Shown: piece by piece, positions 36,404 through 46,683 of the stretch
Numbering within the stretch: the stretch's first letter is position 1
Layout: each line of letters begins with the position of its first letter
Assembly (NCBI GenBank): GCA_027006175.1
Contig: JALTKS010000079.1
Span: forward strand, 81,515 to 145,514
Direction: 5' to 3'
Origin: Gammaproteobacteria bacterium
GTDB taxonomy: Bacteria > Pseudomonadota > Gammaproteobacteria > AKS1
Length of the DNA: 64,000 nucleotides
Program-made: the position numbers and the translations under genes
Notes under the pieces: model-generated
What the model was told of the DNA's origin: nothing
Seen by the model: only the letters and a program-made list of their open reading frames with translations
Database searches by the model: none

Positions 36404-37807
36404 ATGGATTTTCTACCTGTTTTCATGAACTTACAGCAACGTGACTGCCTTATTGTTGGCGGTGGCGAAGTTGCGACACGTAAAACATCATTATTACTTG
36501 ATGCGCATGCGAAGGTGATTGTTATTGCACCGTCACTTTCAAACACTATGACCGAATGGATGGAAAGTGGCCAAATAAGCCATGAGGCGCGTGATTTTAC
36601 CGCTGACGATGTACAAGGTAAGTCATTAGTGATTGCGGCAACAGATGATGAGGCGGTCAATCAGGCGGTTCACACGGCGGCAACGGCGGTGAATATTCCG
36701 GTTAATGTGGTGGATAGCCCCGATTTATGCACGTTTATCATGCCATCCATTGTTGATCGCTCACCAGTGATAGCCGCCATTTCAACGGGTGGAGCCTCGC
36801 CGGTATTGGCGAGAATGATTCGTTCACGCCTGGAAAGTTTATTACCAAGCGCATACGGTCGATTAGCTAAAATGACCGCTGATTTTCGTGATCGCGTTAA
36901 AACACGTTTTACAAATCCAACTGATCGCCGTCTTTTCTGGGAACGCGTCTTACAAGGACCCGCCGCTGAAATGGTATTTGCGGGCCGCGATAGTGATGCA
37001 GAAATAGAAATTGAGAAATCACTGAACGCGCCGGATGCAGAGCAAGCCAGGAATATTGGCGAAGTGTATCTTATTGGTGCCGGTCCCGGTGATCCTGATT
37101 TGCTAACATTCAGAGCCCTTCGCTTGATGCAACAGGCTGATGTGGTGGTGCATGATCGTCTTGTTTCACAGCAAGTGATCGACTTGGCTCGACGTGATGC
37201 AGAACGTATTTATGTTGGTAAAGAGCGTGCGAATCATGCTGTTCCTCAAGAAGATATTAATCACTTACTGGTACGTTTAGCCAATGAAGGTAAACGTGTG
37301 TGCCGATTAAAAGGCGGTGATCCTTTTATCTTCGGTCGAGGTGGTGAAGAAATTGATACGTTAGTGGAAGAGGGTGTTTCTTTTCAGGTTGTACCCGGTA
37401 TTACCGCCGCATCTGGCGCTTCTTCTTACACGGGTATTCCATTAACACATCGTGATTATTCGCAATCAGTCGTATTTGCAACCGGCCATTTAAAAAATGG
37501 CATGATGGATATCAACTGGCCAGGACTGGTTCAGCCTAATCAAACGCTGGTTTTTTATATGGGCCTCGTGGGTGTTAAAACAATTTGTAAAGAACTGATT
37601 GCACATGGTATGTCAAAAGATATGCCGATGGCATTAGTTCAAAAGGCAACAACACCCGAGCAACGCCTCTTTACCGGCACACTTGAAAACATGCCTGATA
37701 TTGTTGAAAGAGAAGAAATTAAACCGCCGACACTTATTATTGTTGGTGAAGTAGTGAAGCTACATGAGAAGTTGAATTGGTATAGCGAGAACAGCGATAT
37801 TAGTTAG
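36404..37807 (+). CDS. cysG: Siroheme synthase CysG
   Basis: 467 aa; MDFLPVFMNLQQRDCLIVGGGEVATRK plus YLIGAGPGDPDLLTFRALRLMQQADVVVHDRLV. Confidence 0.96.
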   Translation: MDFLPVFMNLQQRDCLIVGGGEVATRKTSLLLDAHAKVIVIAPSLSNTMTEWMESGQISHEARDFTADDVQGKSLVIAATDDEAVNQAVHTAATAVNIPVNVVDSPDLCTFIMPSIVDRSPVIAAISTGGASPVLARMIRSRLESLLPSAYGRLAKMTADFRDRVKTRFTNPTDRRLFWERVLQGPAAEMVFAGRDSDAEIEIEKSLNAPDAEQARNIGEVYLIGAGPGDPDLLTFRALRLMQQADVVVHDRLVSQQVIDLARRDAERIYVGKERANHAVPQEDINHLLVRLANEGKRVCRLKGGDPFIFGRGGEEIDTLVEEGVSFQVVPGITAASGASSYTGIPLTHRDYSQSVVFATGHLKNGMMDINWPGLVQPNQTLVFYMGLVGVKTICKELIAHGMSKDMPMALVQKATTPEQRLFTGTLENMPDIVEREEIKPPTLIIVGEVVKLHEKLNWYSENSDIS

Positions 37808-39893
37808 TATTCTGATTTAACTTCGTGTTGCTGGAAAAGGTAGCAACAAAATCACTAAATTTTATGGCGGGAAGTGGTTGGCTGAAATAATAGCCTTGAA
37901 TATTATCGCAGCCATGTGCAAGTAACATATCCAGTTGGGCTGCATTTTCAACACCTTCTGCGATGACATTCATGCCAAGGCTTTTTGACATGGCAATAAT
38001 CGTTTTTACCATGACGCCCTGGCTATCACCCTCTATTTCAACAATAAAGCTTCGATCTATTTTAATGGTATCAATAGGAAATGTTTGTAATTGACTCAGT
38101 GAAGAGTAGCCCGTACCAAAATCATCCATAGAAATAGAGACACCTAATTCTCTGAATTCTTTAAGAACACTAATGATGTCGGCGGTTTTTGTTGCCGCCA
38201 TGCTTTCTGTGATTTCAATATCGAGTTGTGTGGCAGGTAGTCCTGTTTTCGTAAGAATATCTTTTATATTCGTGATGATATTATGATCAATAAACTGTCT
38301 TATTGACAAGTTAACACTGAGTACGAAGTCACCAACACCCTGAACACTCCATTCCCTGGTTTGCGCACAGGCTTGTTCAATGATAGATGTGCTTAAATCA
38401 ATAATAAGCCCTGTTTTCTCCGCAATATCAATAAAATGATACGGTGCAACCAGTCCTTTCGTTGGATGCACCCAACGGGCGAGTGCTTCAAAGCCGGTTA
38501 TAGTACCTGTTTGTGCATTGATCTTGGCTTGATAATAGGGAATAAATTCGCCGCGCTTGATTCCTTTACGCATATCGTTTTCGATATCGAGTCTTTCCTG
38601 TGCTTCACGGTTGGATTGTTCATTATAAAACAGATACCGACCACCACCCTGTTTTGAGGCATTCAGCATAGCATTTTCAGCACCTAATATGGTAGATTCG
38701 GCGGTACTGTTATCAATGGGGTAAATTGAAATACCAATACTGACAGTGACAAAAATATCATGGGTGTCAATAGAAAAAGGTTTAATTGTTAAATCTGTAA
38801 TCGCCTTGGTCATATTGGTAACATGACTAAGATCGCTGAAATTACTCGACATAATGGCAAAGGTGCTGTCGTTGAATCGAGATAATACAATAGAATCTGA
38901 TTCCAGCTTTTTTAAACGACTGGAAAAAGAGATTAGCACTGTTTCGGTTGCCTTGTAACCCAGTGACTCTGACAAGCTTCTAAGATTGTCCAGCGTTAGC
39001 ATATAGATAACAATGGCATTTTTATTATTCACGGTATTCTTTATTACCTTGTCTGTAAATAATTGCCGGTTAGGTAAGTCTGTTAATAAATCATAATGAT
39101 TTTGATGATGAATAATCGCTTGTGTTGATCGTAATTCTGTAATGTCTTGAACTGTGCCAATTATTTTTAAGGCATGACCTGAACGGTCTTTGATAATGTC
39201 AGCATGTTGCAGTACAAATAACTCTGTTCCATCTCGACAAATAACGCTGTGTTCTAGTTGATAACCAACACCTTTAATCATGGCATCGACAATGTGGGCC
39301 CTCACTGATTCTTTTGCTTCGGGGTGAGCGTATTCAACCAGAGCATCCAGGTGGGGGACTTTTTCTCCTGGTGGTAATCGGAGCAAGTGTAATAGCTCAT
39401 CAGAGCATGACAGCTCATTATCATCAATAGATAATTCCCATGAGCCAAGTTTTGCAACTTTCTGAGCCTGAGATAGACGGCTTCTCTGGTTTTGAAGTTC
39501 ATCATGCATGCTTCTTGCATTGAGCGCATATTGAACGCGTTGTTCGAAAAGAGCCCAATTGATAGGTTTGCTAATAAAATCGGTCGCACCGGCATCGAGT
39601 GACGCACGAACGGATTCTACGTCATCAAGACCGGTCAGCATAATGATAGGTAGCTCAAGAAAATTCTCTTTTTCACGTATTGTGCGGCATGCTGTGTAGC
39701 CATCAACTTCCGGCATCATGACATCCATTAAGATAATATGTGGATTTACGTCATCAAACAATTCGATGGCTTCAGCACCATTTGATGCTTCAAATATTCG
39801 ATAACCGGAATTACTCAGGATTTTTCTTACCAGATGGCGTGTAACATGGTCATCATCAACGATAAAAATTCTTGTCTGATCATTAGTCAGCAT
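37800..39893 (-). CDS. Response regulator: REC-PAS-degenerate GGDEF-EAL (predicted c-di-GMP phosphodiesterase)
   Basis: 697 aa; REC domain IILMDVMMPEVDG; GGDEF position reads RFNDSTFAI (degenerate); EAL motifs GFEALARW, ITESMA, DDFGTGYSSLSQL, IKIDRSFI intact. Confidence 0.88.
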   Translation of the reverse strand: MLTNDQTRIFIVDDDHVTRHLVRKILSNSGYRIFEASNGAEAIELFDDVNPHIILMDVMMPEVDGYTACRTIREKENFLELPIIMLTGLDDVESVRASLDAGATDFISKPINWALFEQRVQYALNARSMHDELQNQRSRLSQAQKVAKLGSWELSIDDNELSCSDELLHLLRLPPGEKVPHLDALVEYAHPEAKESVRAHIVDAMIKGVGYQLEHSVICRDGTELFVLQHADIIKDRSGHALKIIGTVQDITELRSTQAIIHHQNHYDLLTDLPNRQLFTDKVIKNTVNNKNAIVIYMLTLDNLRSLSESLGYKATETVLISFSSRLKKLESDSIVLSRFNDSTFAIMSSNFSDLSHVTNMTKAITDLTIKPFSIDTHDIFVTVSIGISIYPIDNSTAESTILGAENAMLNASKQGGGRYLFYNEQSNREAQERLDIENDMRKGIKRGEFIPYYQAKINAQTGTITGFEALARWVHPTKGLVAPYHFIDIAEKTGLIIDLSTSIIEQACAQTREWSVQGVGDFVLSVNLSIRQFIDHNIITNIKDILTKTGLPATQLDIEITESMAATKTADIISVLKEFRELGVSISMDDFGTGYSSLSQLQTFPIDTIKIDRSFIVEIEGDSQGVMVKTIIAMSKSLGMNVIAEGVENAAQLDMLLAHGCDNIQGYYFSQPLPAIKFSDFVATFSSNTKLNQNTN

Positions 39894-39896
39894 AAA

Positions 39897-40373
39897 TCAT
39901 GATTCTTCTTTCATAGCAGAAAGAACGATCTCAAACTCTTCTTGAATCAGCGTCACTTGTTCATTTAGATCGGTAATCTCATTTTTTCTTGCCTGTTGCT
40001 CAAGATACTCAAGCTTTTTGTAAAGTTTAGTAAAACCAAAGCTACCGCTACTTGATTTTAGTGTATGGGCTATTTTAAAAATACTGTCGACATCATTAGT
40101 CATAGTGGCTGTTTTCAGCGCATCAAACTTAACGGGGAAGTCACTGGTAAAGTCATTGACCAGTTCTAAGTAACTATCGCCAAGTAGCTCTTTCAATGGA
40201 GATGCAACGGCATCATCGATGCTGGGAAGTTCTGTAAAGAGGTAATCACTGCTCATATAGCTAGACCATGTATAACGGTTAGTATTATTTACTCTTGTGT
40301 TATCGACATAAGTGTCTCGCTTATAAGCAATTCTGTAAATAGCTCGACTGAATTTCAGTGAGCGAATTAACAA
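39897..40373 (-). CDS. HPt domain protein
   Basis: 158 aa ORF; IFKIAHTLKSSSGSFGFTKLY; real start may be internal. Confidence 0.8.
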   Translation of the reverse strand: MLIRSLKFSRAIYRIAYKRDTYVDNTRVNNTNRYTWSSYMSSDYLFTELPSIDDAVASPLKELLGDSYLELVNDFTSDFPVKFDALKTATMTNDVDSIFKIAHTLKSSSGSFGFTKLYKKLEYLEQQARKNEITDLNEQVTLIQEEFEIVLSAMKEES

Positions 40374-40394
40374 ATATTAACATAAAACAATCGC

Positions 40395-40853
40395 TTATCT
40401 TTCTTGCTCAGGTCTAAGAACGCTTCTAAAATAGTCATCAGCTGAATCAATATCAACAGTTTTATTGTTGTTATCGACTAAGGCCTGTTCATAATCATTC
40501 CAGCCTCTCAAGCCGGTCTTGAGTGAAGCAACATTGTTATAGCCTAATTCCTGCATTCTTGCAGCAGCGAGCACACTTCGATTGCCTGAGCGGCAAATAA
40601 CGATGATTTCTTGATCTCTTGCGTCAGCCAGTTCCGGAATGGTTTCTTCGTAGTTAAATTCACAGGCTGTTTCCAGAATGCCGCGTGGCACGAGTAATGA
40701 ATCCTTTATGTGCATGGCATCATATTCATAAGGTTCTCTGATATCGATGAGCATCGGTAATGAATCTGATTCCAGTTTCTCTTCCAGATCCCAGGGCATG
40801 ATTTCAGTGATTGTTTTAGCTGTTGCTTCGACTATTTGCATAAATGTTTTCAT
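40395..40853 (-). CDS. Rhodanese-like domain protein
   Basis: 152 aa; LIDIREPYEYDAMHIKDSLLVPRG; active-site loop VICRSGNRSVLAA. Confidence 0.9.
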   Translation of the reverse strand: MKTFMQIVEATAKTITEIMPWDLEEKLESDSLPMLIDIREPYEYDAMHIKDSLLVPRGILETACEFNYEETIPELADARDQEIIVICRSGNRSVLAAARMQELGYNNVASLKTGLRGWNDYEQALVDNNNKTVDIDSADDYFRSVLRPEQER

Positions 40854-40877
40854 TATCGTTGAATTTCCTGAATAGAG

Positions 40878-41525
40878 TTATATACGCATGCCATGTTCAA
40901 CGGCGATGACGGCCGCTTCAACACGAGAATGTACACCGAGTTTTCTCAAGATGGCTTTGACATGCAGTTTGACAGTGCCATCTGAAATACCAAGCTGGCG
41001 AGCAATCACTTTATTACTTTCACCTTCAGCAATATGTGCAAGAATTTCCTGTTCACGAGGTGTCAGTTCGGAAAGTGGTGTTGCAGGCTCAATGGTATCC
41101 TGTTTCGAGGGTTTACCTTGAATGATATTGGTGAGTGACGCAATCAGTTCCTTTGCGACAACATTTTGACCGGTCATGGCGTCGTTCAGTGCGGGAATGA
41201 GTTCATCCGGATCCATATCTTTGAGTAGGTAGCCTTGAGCGCCTTCACGTAAAGCACGGGCTAAATCTTCCTCATCACGAGACATGCTTAGCATTAGAAC
41301 AGGAATCTCAATACCATCTGCTTTGAGTTTTTCCAGTGTTTCAAGTCCAGTCATCCCCGGCATTTTTATATCGAGTAAAATAATATCGGGTGACTCATCT
41401 TTAGCGAGTTGAATACCTTGTTCCCCATTGCCAGCCGATCCAACCACTTCAATACCACGACTTTGTAGTAGTTCTTCCAGGCCTTTTCTAACAAGGGCAT
41501 GATCATCAATTAATAGAACGCGCAA
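40878..41525 (-). CDS. NarL/FixJ-family response regulator
   Basis: 215 aa; LLDIKMPGMTGLETL, LTPREQEILAHIAEGESNKVIARQLGISDGTVKLHVKAILRKLGVHSR. Confidence 0.93.
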   Translation of the reverse strand: MRVLLIDDHALVRKGLEELLQSRGIEVVGSAGNGEQGIQLAKDESPDIILLDIKMPGMTGLETLEKLKADGIEIPVLMLSMSRDEEDLARALREGAQGYLLKDMDPDELIPALNDAMTGQNVVAKELIASLTNIIQGKPSKQDTIEPATPLSELTPREQEILAHIAEGESNKVIARQLGISDGTVKLHVKAILRKLGVHSRVEAAVIAVEHGMRI

Positions 41526-41549
41526 AATAGAACTCCGATTTAAATCTGG

Positions 41550-43175
41550 TTATTGAATATGTGACGAGGCGGGAACATGCAGCAGTACCCGCGTTCCTTC
41601 GCCCGGTTCACTTTCTATTTGTAATTCACCATCAATGGCATCCGCTCGTTCCTTCATGACAGATAAACCAATATGTTCACCCGGTTCAGCATTTGTTTCT
41701 ATTTCCTCAATACCTTGACCATCATCTTCAATTAATACGTTACAACCATCTTTAGGTAAGCGATTGATTAAAACACGCACATTACAGGCATCACTATGCT
41801 TTTTAATATTAACTAACGATTCCTGGATAATACGATATACCTGAAACTCCTGAGCAGGGGATAACCCGGAGTGCTCTTTGCTGTCATTGCAGTGTATGTA
41901 GGTGTTGATGCCTGTTTCTTGTTTAAAGGTGTAAAGTAAATCATTCACCGCATAAACAAGCCCGCGTTCATCCATTTTTGAACGAAAGTTGGAAAGTAAT
42001 TCACGCAGGCTTTTATGTGCATCATCAATGGCGGTGTTAAGTCGGCGTACTTCATTTTGTGCATGGCGAATATCTTTTTTGTATAAGGTTTCGCCCATCA
42101 TCTTGGTTTGTAAGCGCATGCTGACTAATGATTGCGCCAGTGAATCATGCAGTTCGTTGGCAATCATATTGCGCTCTTCCATAATAGCGAGGCGGCGTGC
42201 ATTTTGATCTAAACGTGTTTTTTCAATCGCCAAGCCAAGATGTTTGCCAATGGAGTTGAGTAAGTCGCGTATGTCTTTACCAAGTTCACGGCTGGGTCTG
42301 TCCAGGAAAATATTATACACACCAAGAATGCGCTCCTGGTATTGCAAAGGAATAACCAGCATTTCTTTACAGTCAGTATTGATAATCGAACAAGAAAGGA
42401 ATTGGTTGCAGGCATCAATGCCTTTTTGAATGCCAATGCCACCATGAAGCGTTATTTTCCCGCACAAGCAGCGATCGACATTAACGAGTTTTTCCTGTTC
42501 TTTAACCTCATCATTAAAACCGCGGCTGGCGACAAGTCGGGTCATATTCTGGCTATCTAATAATCGAACGCTAGCCGCTCTGGCATCGACCAGTGTCATT
42601 AAGGCATCAAGAAATTGTTCCAGTAGACCATCGAGGTTTTGAGCAGAACTAAGGCTGGTCGCTATATCGTAGAGTATTTCTAATGAACGTGACTTATCAG
42701 CAATGTGTTCGGTCTGGCTTTGAACACGGGTATCCATTTCATCGGTTAAACTATGAAGTTCATCCGTCAGGCTGTTAATATCCTGAATCAAGCTGGCAAA
42801 CTCACCGCGCGCAGGTATCGTTATGTGTGAATCAAGATCACCTGAGCGAATACGTTTTGACCATTCGCGTAACCCATTGAGCGGTGTTAATAACTGCTGA
42901 CGGATGCGTTGTACCGTATGGAAGGTTAAGCCAAGCCCAACAATAACCAATATTGATTGCCATAGAATAATGACCTGGTAGCTTTCAGGAATGATGTATA
43001 AAACAATGGCACTAATTGAAAGGAAACAGAGAATAGTAAAAAGCCCAACAATAGGAAACAACAGCCGATTGCGTGAAAGGGTACTGAAAATACGTTTGTC
43101 TTTTTCTTCGGACGTGGCGACAGCTTGAGATGACTCAATCGTTGTTGGCTTTATATTCACGTTATTTGTGCGCAT
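41550..43175 (-). CDS. NarX-type sensor histidine kinase (TM-HAMP-GAF-HisKA_3)
   Basis: 541 aa; ERNMIANELHDSLAQSLVSMRLQTK; DDGQGI; GAF with Cys cluster DRCLCG...DACNQFLSC...TDCKE. Confidence 0.9.
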   Translation of the reverse strand: MRTNNVNIKPTTIESSQAVATSEEKDKRIFSTLSRNRLLFPIVGLFTILCFLSISAIVLYIIPESYQVIILWQSILVIVGLGLTFHTVQRIRQQLLTPLNGLREWSKRIRSGDLDSHITIPARGEFASLIQDINSLTDELHSLTDEMDTRVQSQTEHIADKSRSLEILYDIATSLSSAQNLDGLLEQFLDALMTLVDARAASVRLLDSQNMTRLVASRGFNDEVKEQEKLVNVDRCLCGKITLHGGIGIQKGIDACNQFLSCSIINTDCKEMLVIPLQYQERILGVYNIFLDRPSRELGKDIRDLLNSIGKHLGLAIEKTRLDQNARRLAIMEERNMIANELHDSLAQSLVSMRLQTKMMGETLYKKDIRHAQNEVRRLNTAIDDAHKSLRELLSNFRSKMDERGLVYAVNDLLYTFKQETGINTYIHCNDSKEHSGLSPAQEFQVYRIIQESLVNIKKHSDACNVRVLINRLPKDGCNVLIEDDGQGIEEIETNAEPGEHIGLSVMKERADAIDGELQIESEPGEGTRVLLHVPASSHIQ

Positions 43176-43233
43176 AGTTGGGCGCTATTCTAACAAACTT
43201 TTGGCATCGCTAATAAGTTGTTTTTTAAGATAT

Positions 43234-43629
43234 TTATTGCCTTCGTAAGCGGTATTCACTAACAACGCGCATTATCTGGGGGTAGGGTAACGCTTTGATA
43301 GTGTTAAATTCATTGATCGCGTCTTCAATTAGCTCAGCAATATTATTGTCGGATGGCGGTTTTGAAAGTAACTGCTGAAGGGCTTGTAAACCGCCACACT
43401 TGAGCTTCATTTCTTGTCCATGTGTTAAAACGGTGTGATTTTTTGCCAGTTTGAGTGCGAACCGTGCATTTCGCTTTAATTCTTTGACGAGCGAGAGGCA
43501 GCCCAATCGTGCATTTGGATTGGTGCAAACAATACCTTCTTTTTCACCAATAAAGGTTTTTTGAGATTGGCTGCATTCAAAATGTACCGTTTGTACAGCA
43601 CGTTCAAAGGGGCAAGAGTCAGAAGCCAT
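43234..43629 (-). CDS. Uncharacterised five-cysteine protein downstream of dsrR
   Basis: 131 aa; C6, C19, C35, C44, C77; same strand and tightly spaced (9 nt) after dsrR. Confidence 0.6.
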   Translation of the reverse strand: MASDSCPFERAVQTVHFECSQSQKTFIGEKEGIVCTNPNARLGCLSLVKELKRNARFALKLAKNHTVLTHGQEMKLKCGGLQALQQLLSKPPSDNNIAELIEDAINEFNTIKALPYPQIMRVVSEYRLRRQ

Positions 43630-43638
43630 GTTGCTGGA

Positions 43639-43953
43639 TTAGTTAACTTCAGGCGCCTTATGATTTGGATCATTAGGGTTGATGAAAATGAAATGCATAT
43701 TGTCACCGTCCAGCGCCACATAATCGATAGTCGCACCGATAAGTAGATCGCGTGAACCAGGTGCAATGATGACTTCCAGATCATCAAATTCGATAACAGC
43801 ATCTTCGTCGGTCTTGTTATCATCAAAGCCCATTCCATACTGAATCGACTCGTCTTTATCTTTTGCCGCAGCAACCCGTAATGATAAACCCGCGTTATCG
43901 TCTGTCATTGATTTTTTGATCTGTTCAAGTGCCGCATCTGTGATTGTTAGCAT
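43639..43953 (-). CDS. dsrR: DsrR (IscA-like A-type scaffold fold without cysteines)
   Basis: 104 aa; A-type-like MLTITDAALEQIKKSMTDDNAGLSLRVAAA, no Cys; overlaps dsrN end. Confidence 0.85.
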   Translation of the reverse strand: MLTITDAALEQIKKSMTDDNAGLSLRVAAAKDKDESIQYGMGFDDNKTDEDAVIEFDDLEVIIAPGSRDLLIGATIDYVALDGDNMHFIFINPNDPNHKAPEVN

Positions 43954-45356
43954 AATTCAATACCTGCAAGATTTTCTGAAGATTTGTTAATAAGTATAAA
44001 TTGGATAAAGCGTTTAACCCAGGGGTTACTGTCAACATTACGTTGATGAGCATAACAGGCTAACAGGTTTTTATACATGATCCCGTCAAATTCACCATTG
44101 ATACCGTGACCGCGTTTCATTTCGTAGGCTGGTTTGAATTCGTCATTTAATTCAAAATTATCCAGGCTGGAATAATGAAATTCATGGGCTTGATGTGTTT
44201 GGCCGGCATTGCAATTGAGTCCTGGCCAGATAAAGTGTTCTGACTCTTCTATTTTAACATAGCCGCGGCCCTGAGGTTTGTCGTGCATGACTGTATCGCC
44301 TGGTATAATACCTACCATGGAAGATTTCTTGTCATTCCACTGTATTGATTTACTGAGATACATCATGCCACCGCATTCAGCATAAGTCGGTAGTCCAGCG
44401 TTAATTGCATCATGAATACTTTTACGCATAGAGGTGTTTTCTTCCAGTTTTTGCATGTTGCTTTCTGGAAAACCACCACCAATAAACAAGCCATCAATAT
44501 TGTAAGGTAAGCTAGCATCATTTAAAGTATCAAATTCAACTACCTCAGCACCCACATCACGCATTGCGTTGATATCACTGGCATAGTAAAAACCAAAGGC
44601 TGCATCACGCGCGACAGCAATACGACACGTTGTTTCGGAAGCGGGTGCTGAAAACGCTCTATTGGGCGAAGCAGGGGCTGTGTCAGCAATCGATATAAAT
44701 TGCTCCAGATCGACAGAGCTTTTAATATGCTTGCTTATATTGCTTATGTAGTTTGCCGCACTTTCGCTTTCATTGCTTGGTACAAGCCCAAGGTGGCGCT
44801 CTACGATAGCCATGTCATCATGTTTATGAATGGCGCCAATGACCTTTACATCGGTGTAGTGTTCGATAACACGGCGCAATTTACTTTCATGCCGTGAGCC
44901 ACCTAGTTGGTTTAGAATGACACCGGCAATATTGATATTTTCATCAAATGCCTGATAGCCAAGAATCAGTGGGGCAATACCTCGTGTCATACCACGGGCA
45001 TCAAGAACTAATACCACGGGTGCATTAATCAAGCTGGCAAGTGCGGCATTACTGTTACTGCCATCGAGATCGAGACCATCATAAAGACCTTTGTTGCCTT
45101 CAATAATGCTGATATCGGCATCATGGTTATATCGCTCAAAGGTTTGATTAATTTCTTCATGCTGCATTGTAAAGAAATCAAGATTGTAACAATCGCGGCC
45201 GCTGGCGCTGGCTAGCCACATTGGATCAATGTAGTCAGGGCCTTTTTTGAAAGGTTGAACGCCAAGACCGCGATCTTTAAGTGCGGCACATAAGCCAATG
45301 CTAACCGTCGTCTTCCCGGAAGATTTATGAGCAGCAGAAATAACAACGTGAGGCAT
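43947..45356 (-). CDS. dsrN: DsrN, cobyrinic acid a,c-diamide synthase-like amidase
   Basis: 469 aa; VISAAHKSSGKTTVSIGL; GGGFPESNMQKLEEN; AECGGMMYLSKSI; position in dsr operon. Confidence 0.9.
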   Translation of the reverse strand: MPHVVISAAHKSSGKTTVSIGLCAALKDRGLGVQPFKKGPDYIDPMWLASASGRDCYNLDFFTMQHEEINQTFERYNHDADISIIEGNKGLYDGLDLDGSNSNAALASLINAPVVLVLDARGMTRGIAPLILGYQAFDENINIAGVILNQLGGSRHESKLRRVIEHYTDVKVIGAIHKHDDMAIVERHLGLVPSNESESAANYISNISKHIKSSVDLEQFISIADTAPASPNRAFSAPASETTCRIAVARDAAFGFYYASDINAMRDVGAEVVEFDTLNDASLPYNIDGLFIGGGFPESNMQKLEENTSMRKSIHDAINAGLPTYAECGGMMYLSKSIQWNDKKSSMVGIIPGDTVMHDKPQGRGYVKIEESEHFIWPGLNCNAGQTHQAHEFHYSSLDNFELNDEFKPAYEMKRGHGINGEFDGIMYKNLLACYAHQRNVDSNPWVKRFIQFILINKSSENLAGIELC

Positions 45357-45412
45357 TATGCATACCTCACGTTATCAGGAGTTAGTGCGCTGCCTGGCAG
45401 CAATGACATGAC

Positions 45413-46669
45413 TTAAGCCGCGTTGGTCTCAGCAGCGTCAGCTTCAACAACGTCTTCAGCTGGCTTGTAGTGCGGATCCATTAGCTCATCAGAAAGAGAG
45501 TTAGGAATGAATGGCAATACTTTAATTGCAAATGTTGTCATTGCAAGAGCAAGGGCAATACCGCCAATACCTAAACCAAGTTCCCAGATACTAGGTGAGT
45601 AAGAGGCGATAGTGCCATCACCAAAGCTACTGGATACCTCAAAGCCGGGGAAGAGAGGCATTGGGTAAACTTGACCACCAATGATAATCACGTACATAGA
45701 AGCCAGACCACCAATGATAACCATGGCTGAAGCAATACCAATCCAGGTGCGTGATTTACTCATACTGGGGTGGTAAACAATAGCGATCGGTAGTACCAAG
45801 CCGATAAGCACCCAACCAATCCAGAATAACTGAGTGAACATGCCACCATCAGCAAGAATAAAGTTTTCAAAACCGTGGTTTTCAGTACCGTAAAGGCTTG
45901 TCAGGTGGAATACGAAAATAAAGTAGAACATCGCCGCAATAAACACGCCAAGTAAGTTCTTTAATTGTCGTAATACACTGTCACCAAGTTCGCGACCAGT
46001 CCAACGGCAGGTGGCCATCAAGCTCAAAATATAGATAGCTAAACCAAAACCAAATGACATAATAATGAACATAGGTGCAAGAATAGAGGCATCGTAACCG
46101 TTTCGAGCAACAACGAAGCCAAAGATAGAACCGGTACCTGTTGTTAAAAGTAAACGCCAAACGAAAGCGAACAGACCAATTTGATGTGAGTATTTGTTCA
46201 TTCTGCGTTCCATCATGAACCAGATATAAACAGCCACTGCACCAAAGAAACCAGGGTAGAGCAGGATGTTCCATGCAAATACTGATTTAGGGTTCAGGTA
46301 GGTTGCCGCAATGACTAAACGATCAGGACGGCCCAGATCAAGCATTAACACCATTAAACCACCAGCTAAAAAAGCAACTGCCATTAGTGCAGAGAGCCTT
46401 GAAAGCGGTTTGTACATTTTCTTGCCAAATACCGAGGCAATTGATGCGACATTAAGAATGCCGGATGCGGCAATAATCATGAATACAGCGAATACATGAG
46501 GTAAACCCCAGATAACCTGATTATTCATGCCGGTGACATAGTGGCCATTGTGTTCCATGACCCACACGGCACCAAGCCCTAATAAGAGAAATAAACCGAA
46601 AGTACCCAACAATCCCCAATAAGCGATGCTGCGTCCTTCAATGGCACTGTAATGAACAACTGGTTTCAT
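45413..46669 (-). CDS. dsrP: DsrP, NrfD-like integral membrane protein
   Basis: 418 aa, about ten hydrophobic segments; dsr position. Confidence 0.92.
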   Translation of the reverse strand: MKPVVHYSAIEGRSIAYWGLLGTFGLFLLLGLGAVWVMEHNGHYVTGMNNQVIWGLPHVFAVFMIIAASGILNVASIASVFGKKMYKPLSRLSALMAVAFLAGGLMVLMLDLGRPDRLVIAATYLNPKSVFAWNILLYPGFFGAVAVYIWFMMERRMNKYSHQIGLFAFVWRLLLTTGTGSIFGFVVARNGYDASILAPMFIIMSFGFGLAIYILSLMATCRWTGRELGDSVLRQLKNLLGVFIAAMFYFIFVFHLTSLYGTENHGFENFILADGGMFTQLFWIGWVLIGLVLPIAIVYHPSMSKSRTWIGIASAMVIIGGLASMYVIIIGGQVYPMPLFPGFEVSSSFGDGTIASYSPSIWELGLGIGGIALALAMTTFAIKVLPFIPNSLSDELMDPHYKPAEDVVEADAAETNAA

Positions 46670-46683
46670 TATTTTATTTCCTC

